Assembly: GCA_050123375.1 (NCBI GenBank)
Contig: JASFHF010000040.1
Location: 1 to 16,776 of the forward strand
Reading direction: 5' to 3'
DNA length: 16,776 bases
Source: JASFHF01 sp050123375
Lineage (GTDB): Bacteria > Pseudomonadota > Gammaproteobacteria > UBA12402
This document shows, piece after piece, positions 1-6,957 of this stretch. The first letter of the stretch is position 1; every line of letters starts with the position of its first letter. The notes under the pieces are model-generated. The model had not been told where the DNA came from. It did not search any database and saw only the letters and a list, made by a program, of their open reading frames with translations. The position numbers and the translations under genes are program-made.

Positions 1-50
1 ACCGCGCATGGTATATTTGTGTTCTTTTTTAGTTATGTGCATGCTTGCTG

Positions 51-93
51 ACTTGCGATTTTACAAGAACAAGCTGGTTGTAAAATCGCAAGT
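51..93. repeat. Perfect 16-bp inverted repeat upstream of pcm
   Basis: The arm acttgcgattttacaa (51-66) is followed by an 11-base spacer (67-77) and its exact reverse complement (78-93). There is no T-run after it, so it is not a standard intrinsic terminator. The inner ends ttacaa/ttgtaa are the same as in the palindromic elements at 9994, 11187, 11950 and 12063, although the outer arm sequence is different. It may be a distant member of that family; the link is inference. Confidence 0.75.
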
Positions 94-154
94 TCCAATT
101 TAAACTGACACTAATATATTTTATAAAATTCGCATCTTTATTGGAGGGTGGCAT

Positions 155-781
155 ATGCAAAAACAAAAGCAGATTTTGTTACAAGAGCTACAAGCTCTTG
201 GTATTCATGATAAAAAAGTATTGGCTGCAATCAAAAAAATTCCACGCGAACTTTTTGTTTTAGATGAATATCAGCTTGAAGCTTATGCTGATATTGCTTT
301 GCCGATTGAACATCAGCAAACTATTTCTCAACCTTATATTATAGCCCGCATGACCGAAGCACTACATTTATCCAAGTCTACTGATAAAGTATTGGAAATT
401 GGTACCGGTTCTGGTTATCAAACAGCAGTTTTAGCAGAACTTGCTCAAGAAGTTTATACTGTTGAGCGAATCCACGCGTTATATGAAGAAGCTAAAAAAC
501 GTTTACAAAAATTAAATTTTACTAATATTAAATTTCATTATGGTGATGGTTATTTAGGTTGGGAAGAATACGCACCGTATGATGCGATTATTGTAACTGC
601 TGCAACTTTAAAATTACCGGGAACTTTGCTGGAACAATTAAAAATTGGCGGCAGAATGGCGATTCCAGTCGGAGATTTTTTTAATCAGAAATTGTTGTTA
701 GTAATTAAAACTTCACAAGGTCCAGAACAGCAAGTTTTAGATCCAGTTAGATTTGTGCCGTTGTTACACGGCGTAGAGTGA
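155..781 (+). CDS. pcm: Protein-L-isoaspartate O-methyltransferase
   Basis: This cytosolic repair enzyme transfers a methyl group from S-adenosylmethionine to isoaspartyl residues in aged proteins so that they can revert to normal aspartyl. The product is 208 residues, the usual length for the E. coli-type enzyme. The family signature PIEHQQTISQPYIIARMTEA sits near residues 50-69. The SAM-binding glycine motif LEIGTGSGYQ follows, then VYTVERI, the acidic-loop motif YDAIIVTAA and the C-terminal VRFVPL. The ATG at 155 is preceded by a strong GGAGGG at 143-148, which fixes the start. A hairpin terminator lies about 50 bases after the stop, so it appears to be transcribed alone or as the last gene of an upstream unit. 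In many Legionella-type genomes pcm is followed by tolC (from memory); here an LRR protein gene follows. Confidence 0.96.
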   Translation: MQKQKQILLQELQALGIHDKKVLAAIKKIPRELFVLDEYQLEAYADIALPIEHQQTISQPYIIARMTEALHLSKSTDKVLEIGTGSGYQTAVLAELAQEVYTVERIHALYEEAKKRLQKLNFTNIKFHYGDGYLGWEEYAPYDAIIVTAATLKLPGTLLEQLKIGGRMAIPVGDFFNQKLLLVIKTSQGPEQQVLDPVRFVPLLHGVE

Positions 782-830
782 ATCTGTATCCTCATGATTT
801 TACTGTATTTTTAATTTGGCAAAAATGTAC

Positions 831-863
831 TCGGATAAATGTCCGTTATTTTTTTGTTTTTTT
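831..863 (+). terminator. Intrinsic terminator after pcm
   Basis: A short G/C-rich stem CGGAT/GTCCG (832-836 with 841-845, last pair G-T) closes on the loop AAAT. It is followed directly by a T-rich run ttatttttttgttttttt. It lies 50 bases after the pcm stop and separates pcm from the LRR gene. Confidence 0.6.
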
Positions 864-881
864 AGGTGTTAATACTATAAT
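854..881 (+). promoter_or_regulatory. Possible second promoter upstream of the LRR gene
   Basis: A perfect TATAAT lies at 876-881, with a weak TTGTTT 16 bases upstream at 854-859. The -35 matches only three of six positions and overlaps the terminator T-run. If active it would make a leader of about 180 bases that includes the short reading frame at 944-1030 and the PmrA-like box. Confidence 0.3.
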
Positions 882-906
882 GGAAGCGTAATGGCTATAT
901 TAAAAC

Positions 907-939
907 CTTAAGCTTTCCTTAAGATTAGTGGTCTATAGT
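907..939 (+). promoter_or_regulatory. PmrA-box-like direct repeat with -10 element
   Basis: Two half-sites CTTAAGCTT (907-915) and CTTAAGATT (918-926) are separated by two bases, giving an 11-bp period. This is the layout published for PmrA boxes of Legionella and Coxiella (cTTAATatT-N2-cTTAATatT) and fits the enteric YTTAAK-N5-YTTAAK form. The only systematic difference from the Legionella consensus is G for T at position 6 of both halves, which the enteric K allows. A TATAGT hexamer lies at 934-939, seven bases after the box, as expected when an OmpR-type activator takes the place of the -35. The gene downstream is the LRR effector candidate at 1068. That PmrA binds here is inference. Confidence 0.6.
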
Positions 940-943
940 AAGT

Positions 944-1030
944 ATGGCTGCAGTTAACATAGCTGTGTTTGAAAAAATTAAAAGTGTAAATGCACTTGCG
1001 AATCGTTCACGTATCTTAAACCAGATCTAA
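944..1030 (+). CDS. Possible 28-residue leader peptide or gene remnant
   Basis: An ATG at 944 opens 28 codons ending in TAA at 1028-1030. The peptide begins MAAVNIAVFE and ends RSRILNQI. It uses a balanced mix of amino acids and is less AT-rich than the surrounding intergenic DNA. There is no convincing Shine-Dalgarno sequence, and if transcription starts just after the -10 at 934-939 the ATG would be at or before the 5' end. It could be a leaderless small protein, an upstream ORF of the LRR gene, the stump of a lost gene, or chance. I do not recognise the sequence. Confidence 0.2.
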   Translation: MAAVNIAVFEKIKSVNALANRSRILNQI

Positions 1031-1067
1031 AATTTTAACAATTTGCTAAAAGAAAAAGGGTATAAAC

Positions 1068-2318
1068 ATGCTGAAACCTAATAAGACAATCAAATTTTAT
1101 ATAGATATAATGAGTAATCGTGGTTGTAAGAAGTATCTTATAAATATAAATGAGAGTTTGTCTGAAACAAAAAATAAAATGATAAAAATAGTTTTTGCTA
1201 AAAGGGATGATTGTATAGATAATGATGTTATGCAAGGAGTGGTTAAAATACTTCAAGATTATGGTTCTTCTAAAAAACTTCATTTTGATTTTTCCAATCA
1301 AATCATATCTGATGACGCAATGAAGCTATTATTTGATGTAATTGCATTAGGAAAGTGTTCTAAAGGGTTTCAGCTTTCTTTTCGTAATAGTTTTTTTAAT
1401 GATAAGCATATGTTGCTTTTGGGGAAAATATTAAAATCGGGTAAGTGCCCTCAGGATTTTAAGATCGATATTTCTAGCAATGTCATAAAACAAGAAATGA
1501 TCAAAAAATTTTGTAGTATACTAAAATACAATTTACCAGAGATGCCGCTGGGCTTGGTTATTGTGAGTGATTATCCAAGCATAAGCGATATAATTAAAAA
1601 GTTCGACGATTACGTTCATGTTTCGATCTCTGATAGAGCTTTGAAATTTATGGCTATGATCCGTGAAAATAAAAAATATAAAGGAGGAGAAATCTTAGGG
1701 TACTACGAAAGCAAACATCTCCGCCTATGCGTAGGTGTACTAACAATAATATTTTCATTTATGTGTCCTATGCCTAGAAAGCAAAATAAAATTGGATCTG
1801 AATTTCATATGAAAGTAATAAAAAGAATTATTGTAAAAACAATTTTAGCACGAGAAAGTAGATATGATAGTGCAAAAAAAGTTTTAAAAACTATTGAACT
1901 AAGAAATAAAGAAGAGGGGGTCAACGCAAATAAAGAATCCATGGTTGTTAAAATACTTTCAGAAAATATAGAAAATATAGAGAAAAACTATGCAAATAAA
2001 AGAAAATACACAAAAGAACATATGAATAAATATATTTATAATATTTTAAAAGATAAAAAACTATCAGACAAAAATAAACTAAGCAAAGAAGAATATTGGA
2101 AAATTCAACGAGCTTCTGGATCTTTCCGAAATATGTTAAAGGATGCTAATTTATCAAGGGATGATGTGATGCTTTTAATAAAAAGATATCGCGGTGCTAC
2201 AAGAAAATTCAATTGGTTTAGCATGTTGTTTAGTGCAGATCCAATAAGTCATTTATGTTGTGAATATTTAAAAAATGACAACAATTTTTGCCAAAAGCAA
2301 AACAGTATGAGAATTTAA
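1068..2318 (+). CDS. Leucine-rich-repeat protein, candidate secreted effector
   Basis: The 416-residue product has a short ribonuclease-inhibitor-like LRR block. Units begin at residues 71 (LHFDFSNQII), 101 (FQLSFRNSFF) and 131 (FKIDISSNVI), with a decayed fourth at 161, at an exact period of 30. The linkers ALGKCSKG and KSGKCPQD are typical of the GKCP-type LRR proteins of Legionellales. The rest is lysine-rich and mostly helical in character. One hydrophobic stretch lies near residues 218-236 (CVGVLTIIFSFMCP), which could be a membrane segment or a buried helix. There is no N-terminal signal peptide. The start at 1068 follows an AAAGGG at 1055-1060 with seven bases between. The gene stands alone behind a PmrA-like box and is more A-rich than its neighbours. 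The LRR assignment is fairly sure; the host-directed effector role is inference from family and promoter. Confidence 0.75.
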   Translation: MLKPNKTIKFYIDIMSNRGCKKYLININESLSETKNKMIKIVFAKRDDCIDNDVMQGVVKILQDYGSSKKLHFDFSNQIISDDAMKLLFDVIALGKCSKGFQLSFRNSFFNDKHMLLLGKILKSGKCPQDFKIDISSNVIKQEMIKKFCSILKYNLPEMPLGLVIVSDYPSISDIIKKFDDYVHVSISDRALKFMAMIRENKKYKGGEILGYYESKHLRLCVGVLTIIFSFMCPMPRKQNKIGSEFHMKVIKRIIVKTILARESRYDSAKKVLKTIELRNKEEGVNANKESMVVKILSENIENIEKNYANKRKYTKEHMNKYIYNILKDKKLSDKNKLSKEEYWKIQRASGSFRNMLKDANLSRDDVMLLIKRYRGATRKFNWFSMLFSADPISHLCCEYLKNDNNFCQKQNSMRI

Positions 2319-2332
2319 GGAATTTTTTTATA

Positions 2333-2367
2333 GCAAATTTCTTGTCGTGAATTGCACGAATTTTTGC
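2333..2367. terminator. Weak hairpin between the LRR gene and plsY
   Basis: The stem tcgtg/cacga (2345-2349 with 2355-2359) is followed by attttt. Outer partial pairing of gcaaattt (2333-2340) with atttttgc (2360-2367) could extend it across a bulge. It lies between convergent genes and could serve either strand, but the stem is short and A/T-rich. Confidence 0.35.
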
Positions 2368-2399
2368 TGCGCATTACATCGTTTTACGCAGGTTCTGGT

Positions 2400-2978
2400 C
2401 TATATTTTTGGTTCGACTTTTTGAAACAATCGTTTTATATTTGCGCGATGTCGCCAAAGAATAAATAACATCATTATAAAAAGTGCAATTACATATTGCC
2501 GGTTAGTTAAAAAGAAAGCATAAATTGGAGCTAATACAAAAGCGGTTATTGCGGCTAAAGATGAATAGCGAAAAATTGCCGCAATTAATATCCAGGTTAC
2601 AATTACCATGCCGCCAAGCTCTGGGGATAAGCCAAACATTACTCCAAGGCCGGTCGCGATTCCTTTGCCGCCTTTAAATTTAAAGAAAATCGGATAAAGA
2701 TGTCCGAGAAATGCAGCTAGAGCGACAACTCCTAAAATAAAATTATCTAATCCTAAAGTACGGGCAATCATCACCGCAACAAAGCCTTTTAAAGCGTCAA
2801 AAAGCAGAGTAAATATGGCCAATTTTTTACCAGCAATGCGCAGTACATTGGTTGCGCCAGCGTTACCAGAACCTAAAGTACGTGGATCAGGATAACCGAA
2901 GAGTTTGCAGATAATTATTGCACTGGAAATTGAGCCCAATAGATATGCAATAATTATGCAGATTGTATTAATTAGCAT
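2400..2978 (-). CDS. plsY: Acyl-phosphate:glycerol-3-phosphate acyltransferase
   Basis: This integral inner-membrane enzyme acylates glycerol-3-phosphate from acyl-phosphate, the first step of phospholipid synthesis in partnership with PlsX. At 192 residues it is normal length. The three conserved cytoplasmic motifs are present: GSGNAGATNV at 36-45, GHLYPIFFKFKGGKG at 92-106 and HRANIKRL at 177-184. Hydrophobic segments run near residues 3-25, 53-73, 80-100, 110-150 and 160-175. The start has a modest AGGG upstream on the minus strand (about 2987-2990). It is divergent from the AAA ATPase gene and convergent with the LRR gene, so it is probably a single-gene unit. Confidence 0.95.
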   Translation of the reverse strand: MLINTICIIIAYLLGSISSAIIICKLFGYPDPRTLGSGNAGATNVLRIAGKKLAIFTLLFDALKGFVAVMIARTLGLDNFILGVVALAAFLGHLYPIFFKFKGGKGIATGLGVMFGLSPELGGMVIVTWILIAAIFRYSSLAAITAFVLAPIYAFFLTNRQYVIALFIMMLFILWRHRANIKRLFQKVEPKI

Positions 2979-3008
2979 AAGTAAGCCCTGTTTTTTTAAG
3001 ATTTATTA

Positions 3009-3038
3009 ATATTAACACGTAAGCTATTGATTAGGCAA
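3009..3038 (-). promoter_or_regulatory. Probable plsY promoter
   Basis: Read on the minus strand, TTGCCT (3038-3033) is followed after 18 bases by TAATAT (3014-3009). The -10 is preceded by TGT, so it has an extended -10 form. It lies 31 bases upstream of the plsY start. Confidence 0.45.
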
Positions 3039-3061
3039 CATCACCGACTTTTTTTAAATAA

Positions 3062-3120
3062 AACTCGAAATAGTCTTGACTTTTTCGAGTTATTGTTTAA
3101 AATAGTCGAAAAAGGGTGCT
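3062..3120 (+). promoter_or_regulatory. ATPase gene promoter with inverted-repeat operator
   Basis: TTGACT (3076-3081) and TAAAAT (3098-3103) are 16 bases apart, followed by AAAGGG at 3111-3116 and the ATG at 3121. The inverted repeat aactcgaaa (3062-3070) and tttcgagtt (3083-3091) brackets the -35. The word aaatagtc occurs twice, at 3068-3075 and 3100-3107, the second overlapping the -10. The very short leader and symmetric sites suggest a repressor site. Autoregulation by the ATPase is only a guess. Confidence 0.55.
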
Positions 3121-4341
3121 ATGAAAGCTAATAGAATACATCGTGTCTACGAGTCAATTATAGTAAATCATCTGAAGCAAAATGATCAGATGATTTTTTT
3201 GACTGGTCCAAGACAGGTTGGTAAAACTACTGTAGTCAAATCAATTCAATCTGTGAATCATAATGTCTATTTGAATTGGGATAGTTTAAATGATAAAAAA
3301 ATTATTTTAGGTGGTTATGAAGCAATTATTGCACCCTTGAATTTGGATAAATTAACTTCTGTTAAACCGATTGTTATTTTTGATGAAATTCATAAAATGG
3401 CAGATTGGAAAAATTATCTTAAAGGATTTTTTGATACATTTAAATCTCAATTAAATATAGTTGTAACAGGCAGCGCCAAACTTGATGTTTATCAAAAAAG
3501 TGGTGATAGTTTAATGGGAAGATATTTTTTATATCATCAGTTTCCACTTTCAGTTGCAGAATGTTTGCGAAGTGATTTTTATACTCAAGAGATTATGCCT
3601 CCTGCAAAAATAGATGACATAACTTGGAAAGTATTGTTTGAATTTGGAGGTTTTCCAGAACCATTTATAAAACGTAATTCATTATTTTTAAATCAATGGC
3701 AAACTTTAAAACATAATCAATTATTTCGCGAAGATCTTCGCGATCTTAGTAAAATACGTGAGTTAACGCAATGTGAATTACTTGCTACAATTTTACAGCA
3801 ACAAGCAACAAAGTTAGTGAATTATTCCCAATTAGCCAAACACATTCGGGTATCGGATTATTCTGTGCGTACATGGATGGATGATTTACGTTACTTGTAT
3901 TATTGTTTTTATATTTACCCGTGGTCGAAAAACATTCCGAGAGCTTTAATTAAAGAGCCAAAATGTTATTTATGGGATTGGTCTGTGATTAATGATCATG
4001 GTGCGCGTGTCGAAAATTTTGTTGCTTGTCATTTATATAAAGCAATAAATTATTGGACTGATATTGGTTTAGGAAAATATGAGTTATTTTTTATTCGTGA
4101 CAAGGATAAAAATGAAGTTGATTTTTTAATAACTAAAAATGCAATGCCGTGGATATTAATTGAAGTTAAAAATGCACAAAATTCATCGATTAATTCTGCG
4201 TTATATAAGTTTCAGAAACAATTGGATATTAAGCACGCTTTTCAATTGGCGTTTGATATGCCGTATGTTGATAAGGATTGTTTTACTTTGAATCGTCCAA
4301 TGGTAGTTCCGATGATAACATTTTTGTCACAGTTGGTATGA
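3121..4341 (+). CDS. AAA ATPase with DUF4143 / nuclease-like C-terminal domain
   Basis: The 406-residue protein belongs to the bacterial/archaeal ATPase family with a C-terminal DUF4143 region. The Walker A motif is GPRQVGKTT at 29-37. Walker B ends IVIFDEIH with D88 and E89. The sensor stretch VVTGSAK is at 114-120, followed by GRYFLYHQFPLSVAE and FGGFPEPF, both typical of the family. A winged-helix-like segment lies near 235-268. The C-terminal end has the spacing of a PD-(D/E)XK fold: E298, D334 in NEVDF, and E348-V-K350. Cellular role is not established for this family, and partners cannot be deduced here. It has its own promoter and ends 31 bases before orn, so read-through into orn is possible. 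Such genes are often mobile and patchily distributed. Confidence 0.88.
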   Translation: MKANRIHRVYESIIVNHLKQNDQMIFLTGPRQVGKTTVVKSIQSVNHNVYLNWDSLNDKKIILGGYEAIIAPLNLDKLTSVKPIVIFDEIHKMADWKNYLKGFFDTFKSQLNIVVTGSAKLDVYQKSGDSLMGRYFLYHQFPLSVAECLRSDFYTQEIMPPAKIDDITWKVLFEFGGFPEPFIKRNSLFLNQWQTLKHNQLFREDLRDLSKIRELTQCELLATILQQQATKLVNYSQLAKHIRVSDYSVRTWMDDLRYLYYCFYIYPWSKNIPRALIKEPKCYLWDWSVINDHGARVENFVACHLYKAINYWTDIGLGKYELFFIRDKDKNEVDFLITKNAMPWILIEVKNAQNSSINSALYKFQKQLDIKHAFQLAFDMPYVDKDCFTLNRPMVVPMITFLSQLV

Positions 4342-4372
4342 AGTAACATCTCAATATAAAAGGAGCTTCACA

Positions 4373-4918
4373 ATGTCAAATAATAAAGATGCAAATCTAA
4401 TTTGGCTAGACTTGGAAATGACTGGGTTGGATTTTGCTAATGATCGGATTATTGAAATTGCCACTATTGTTACTGATGCGCAATTAAATACAATTGCCGA
4501 AGGTCCCGTTTTGGCGATTCATCAATCTGACGAGTTATTAAGTTCTATGGATGAGTGGAATACTAAACAGCATAACAAATCTGGTTTGGTTGAGCGTGTA
4601 AAGCAAAGTGAGATTACGGAAAAGCAAGCCGCACAACAAACTTTGGAATTTTTGCGGCAATATGTTAATCCAAATAAATCTCCATTGTGCGGTAATAGTA
4701 TTTGCGTGGATCGCAGGTTTTTATATCGTCATATGCCTAAGCTCGAACGATTTTTTCATTATCGTAATTTGGATGTATCGACGGTAAAAGAGTTAGTATT
4801 GCGTTGGTATAAAGATCAAGTTCCAGAATTCGATAAAGAATCCAAGCATTTAGCGTTGAGTGATATTTATGATTCAATCGAGGAATTGAAATACTATCGG
4901 GAGAAAGTGTTTAAATAA
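4373..4918 (+). CDS. orn: Oligoribonuclease
   Basis: This is a 3'-5' exoribonuclease of the DEDDh family that clears very short RNAs (two to about five nucleotides, including pGpG) in the cytosol. The 181-residue length equals the E. coli enzyme. The catalytic set is visible: D13 and E15 in WLDLEMTGLD, D113 in CGNSICVDRRFL, H159 and D164 in KHLALSDI. The residue just before D164 is serine where the family often has Asp, a minor change next to an intact catalytic residue. AGGAG at 4361-4365 is eight bases from the ATG. It is co-directional with the ATPase gene and polX, and a palindromic element follows its stop. Confidence 0.96.
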   Translation: MSNNKDANLIWLDLEMTGLDFANDRIIEIATIVTDAQLNTIAEGPVLAIHQSDELLSSMDEWNTKQHNKSGLVERVKQSEITEKQAAQQTLEFLRQYVNPNKSPLCGNSICVDRRFLYRHMPKLERFFHYRNLDVSTVKELVLRWYKDQVPEFDKESKHLALSDIYDSIEELKYYREKVFK

Positions 4919-4923
4919 ATGTT

Positions 4924-5010
4924 GTCATCCCGCGACTTGATCGCGTGATCCAGAAAAAATTAGCTAAACAGCCTGGATCCCGCGGTCAACTAACATGGCC
5001 GCGGGATGAC
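4924..5010. repeat. Palindromic intergenic element (gtcatcccgcg family), copy 1
   Basis: Outer arms gtcatcccgcg (4924-4934) and cgcgggatgac (5000-5010) are perfect complements. Inside them, cgcgtgatccag (4942-4953) and ctggatcccgcg (4973-4984) form a second inverted pair with one mismatch. The whole 87-base unit fits exactly between the orn stop and the polX ribosome binding site. Similar gtcatcccgcg...ggatccag palindromes are widespread dispersed repeats in AT-rich proteobacteria (from memory). As RNA it would be a strong intercistronic hairpin. Confidence 0.85.
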
Positions 5011-5021
5011 TAGGGAAATTT

Positions 5022-6743
5022 ATGAAAGTCCACAATACTGATATTGCTGCACAATTTAATGAATTAGCTGATTTGTTAGAAGTCAAAGATGAAAATCCAT
5101 TTCGGGTTCGTGCTTATCGTAATGCAGCTAGATTAATTAAAAATTTATCACATGAAGTTGCGGATTTGGTTAAGCAGGGTGAAGATTTAACTGCGTTTCC
5201 AGGTATTGGAGATGATTTAGCCGAAAAGATTACCACTATAGTTAAAACAGGCGAATTACCGTTATTAAAGCAAGTAAGGAAAAAAGTTCCTCGTGCTTTA
5301 AGTGAGATGATGCGTATTCCTGATTTGGGTCCGAAGCGGGTAAAAATATTATATGAAAAACTGAAAATTAAAAGCATTGATGATTTAAATAAAGCAATTG
5401 CTAAAGGTAAAGTGGCGGAGTTAGATGGGTTTGGCGAAAAAATTGTGGAGAAAATTTCTAGCGCACTTAAAAAATTTCAGAGTGGTGAACGAAGATTAAA
5501 GTTAATTGATGCGGAAAAAATTGCACAAGTTTTAGTAGAGTTTTTGCAAAAAATTAATGGGGTGCAAAAAGTAATTGTTGCAGGAAGTTTTCGCCGGCGC
5601 AAAGAAACGGTGGGTGATCTTGATATTTTGGTAACCGCGAACAAAGATTCGCCGGTGATGCAGCGTTTGATAAAATGTGATGAAGTAAAAAGCGTAGTTT
5701 CGCAAGGGAAAACACGTACTACAGTTAAATTGCATTCTGATTTACAAGTAGATGTGCGTGTAGTAACGCCGGAAAATTATGGTGCGGCGTTGCAATATTT
5801 TACTGGATCGCAAGCACACAATATTGAAGTGCGTAAAATTGCACAGCATAAAAAGTTAAAAATTAATGAATATGGCGTGTTTAAAGGCAAAAAACGCATT
5901 GCAGGTAAAACAGAAAAAGAAGTATATAAAAGTATTAATTTACCATATATTGAGCCAGAATTGCGTGAAAATCGCGGCGAAATTCTTGTTGCACAGAAAA
6001 ACAAATTACCTAAATTAATTACTTTAAAAGACATTAAAGGTGATTTCCATTGTCATACTAAAGCAAGTGATGGTGAAAATACTATCGAACAAATGGCGCG
6101 AGCGGCGCAAAATCTAGGTTATCAATATTTGGCGATTGCGGATCATTCAAAACATTTGACTATTGCCAATGGCTTAAATGAAAAACGATTATTGCAGCAA
6201 ATAAAAAAAATCGATAAATTAAACAAGAATTTTAAAAATTTTCAGATTTTAAAATCAATTGAGTGTGACATTTTGGAAGATGGATCACTGGATTTATCTG
6301 ATAATGTATTAAAAGAACTGGATTTTGTGATTGGCGCAATTCATTCTAAATTTAAACTGTCAGGTGATAAACAAACTAAGCGGATTTTGCGCGCAATGGA
6401 AAATAAATATTTTAATATTTTAGCACATCCTACCGGCAGATTAATCAATCAGCGTGATGCTTACGAAGTTGATTTAGAGAAAATTATGCAGCAAGCATTA
6501 GAATGTGGTTGTTTTTTAGAATTGAATGCGCATCCGGATAGATTAGATTTAAATGATGTGCATTGTAAGATGGCGAAAGAGATAGGAGTGAAAATTGCGA
6601 TGGGAACCGATGCGCATCATGCGGAAACTCTAACTTATATGCGCTGCGGTATTGATCAGGCACGCCGCGGTTGGCTGGAAGTAAAAGATGTATTAAATAC
6701 TTACTCTTGGTCCAAATTGCGGAAGCTTTTTAATAGGAAATAA
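5022..6743 (+). CDS. polX: Family X DNA polymerase with PHP exonuclease domain (PolX)
   Basis: The 573-residue protein has the full layout of bacterial/archaeal PolX, a repair polymerase that fills short gaps, with a PHP domain giving metal-dependent 3'-5' exonuclease or AP processing. The N-terminal helix-hairpin-helix part covers about 1-160 (FPGIGDDLAEKI, IPDLGPKRVKILY, LDGFGEKIVEKI). The polymerase core has GSFRRRKETVGDLDIL with catalytic D199 and D201, and the third Asp D244 in QVDVRVV. The PHP domain starts near 340 with DFHCHTKASDG (H343, H345). It continues with ADHS (D374, H375), E414, H441, H469 and ends in GTDAHH (D530, H532). All expected metal ligands are there. AGGG at 5012-5015 precedes the ATG. 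Family X polymerases are absent from E. coli but occur patchily in gammaproteobacteria. Confidence 0.95.
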   Translation: MKVHNTDIAAQFNELADLLEVKDENPFRVRAYRNAARLIKNLSHEVADLVKQGEDLTAFPGIGDDLAEKITTIVKTGELPLLKQVRKKVPRALSEMMRIPDLGPKRVKILYEKLKIKSIDDLNKAIAKGKVAELDGFGEKIVEKISSALKKFQSGERRLKLIDAEKIAQVLVEFLQKINGVQKVIVAGSFRRRKETVGDLDILVTANKDSPVMQRLIKCDEVKSVVSQGKTRTTVKLHSDLQVDVRVVTPENYGAALQYFTGSQAHNIEVRKIAQHKKLKINEYGVFKGKKRIAGKTEKEVYKSINLPYIEPELRENRGEILVAQKNKLPKLITLKDIKGDFHCHTKASDGENTIEQMARAAQNLGYQYLAIADHSKHLTIANGLNEKRLLQQIKKIDKLNKNFKNFQILKSIECDILEDGSLDLSDNVLKELDFVIGAIHSKFKLSGDKQTKRILRAMENKYFNILAHPTGRLINQRDAYEVDLEKIMQQALECGCFLELNAHPDRLDLNDVHCKMAKEIGVKIAMGTDAHHAETLTYMRCGIDQARRGWLEVKDVLNTYSWSKLRKLFNRK

Positions 6744-6947
6744 GTAACTACTCGCACTGCGTCATCCCGCGGCAAACTTGTTTCAAGCAACCATCCATGG
6801 TGATTTTGCCAGCTCGACATCCATGTCTCGCGTTCGCCGGGGCAAAGCATGCTTTGCCTAAACTAGCACCGGCTTACCCGCGGGATCCAGGAAGCATTTA
6901 TTTACTAGATTCCGCGGTCAAGCCGCGGAATGACGGTGAGCAGTTAC
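6744..6947. repeat. Nested palindromic element between polX and hda
   Basis: The outer arms gtcatcccgcggc (6761-6773) and gccgcggaatgac (6922-6934) pair with one mismatch and are extended by gtaactactcgc (6744-6755) against gtgagcagttac (6936-6947). An inner pair, ccgcgggatccag against ctagattccgcgg, matches copy 1 at 4924. Between gcaa (6772-6775) and the inner pair there is roughly 90 bases of other sequence. This contains gctcgacatccatgtctcgc (6812-6831), related to the core of the elements at 8755 and 15444, and a perfect 18-bp palindrome ggcaaagcatgctttgcc (6841-6858). It lies in the gap between convergent genes and probably ends transcription from both sides. Confidence 0.8.
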
Positions 6948-6957
6948 GGAAATAATA

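Noticed and set aside
1035..1301. An 88-codon minus-strand frame over the start of the LRR gene
   Set aside because: Its composition (Ile, Tyr, Phe, Thr rich) is what the reverse of an A-rich coding strand gives; there is no ribosome binding site or recognisable domain.
2995..3014. A second PmrA-like pair (tttaagatt and ttaatatta) upstream of plsY
   Set aside because: The spacing is 10 and not 11 bp and the first base of the second half is A. It also overlaps the plsY -10 region, and A/T-rich DNA gives such words easily.
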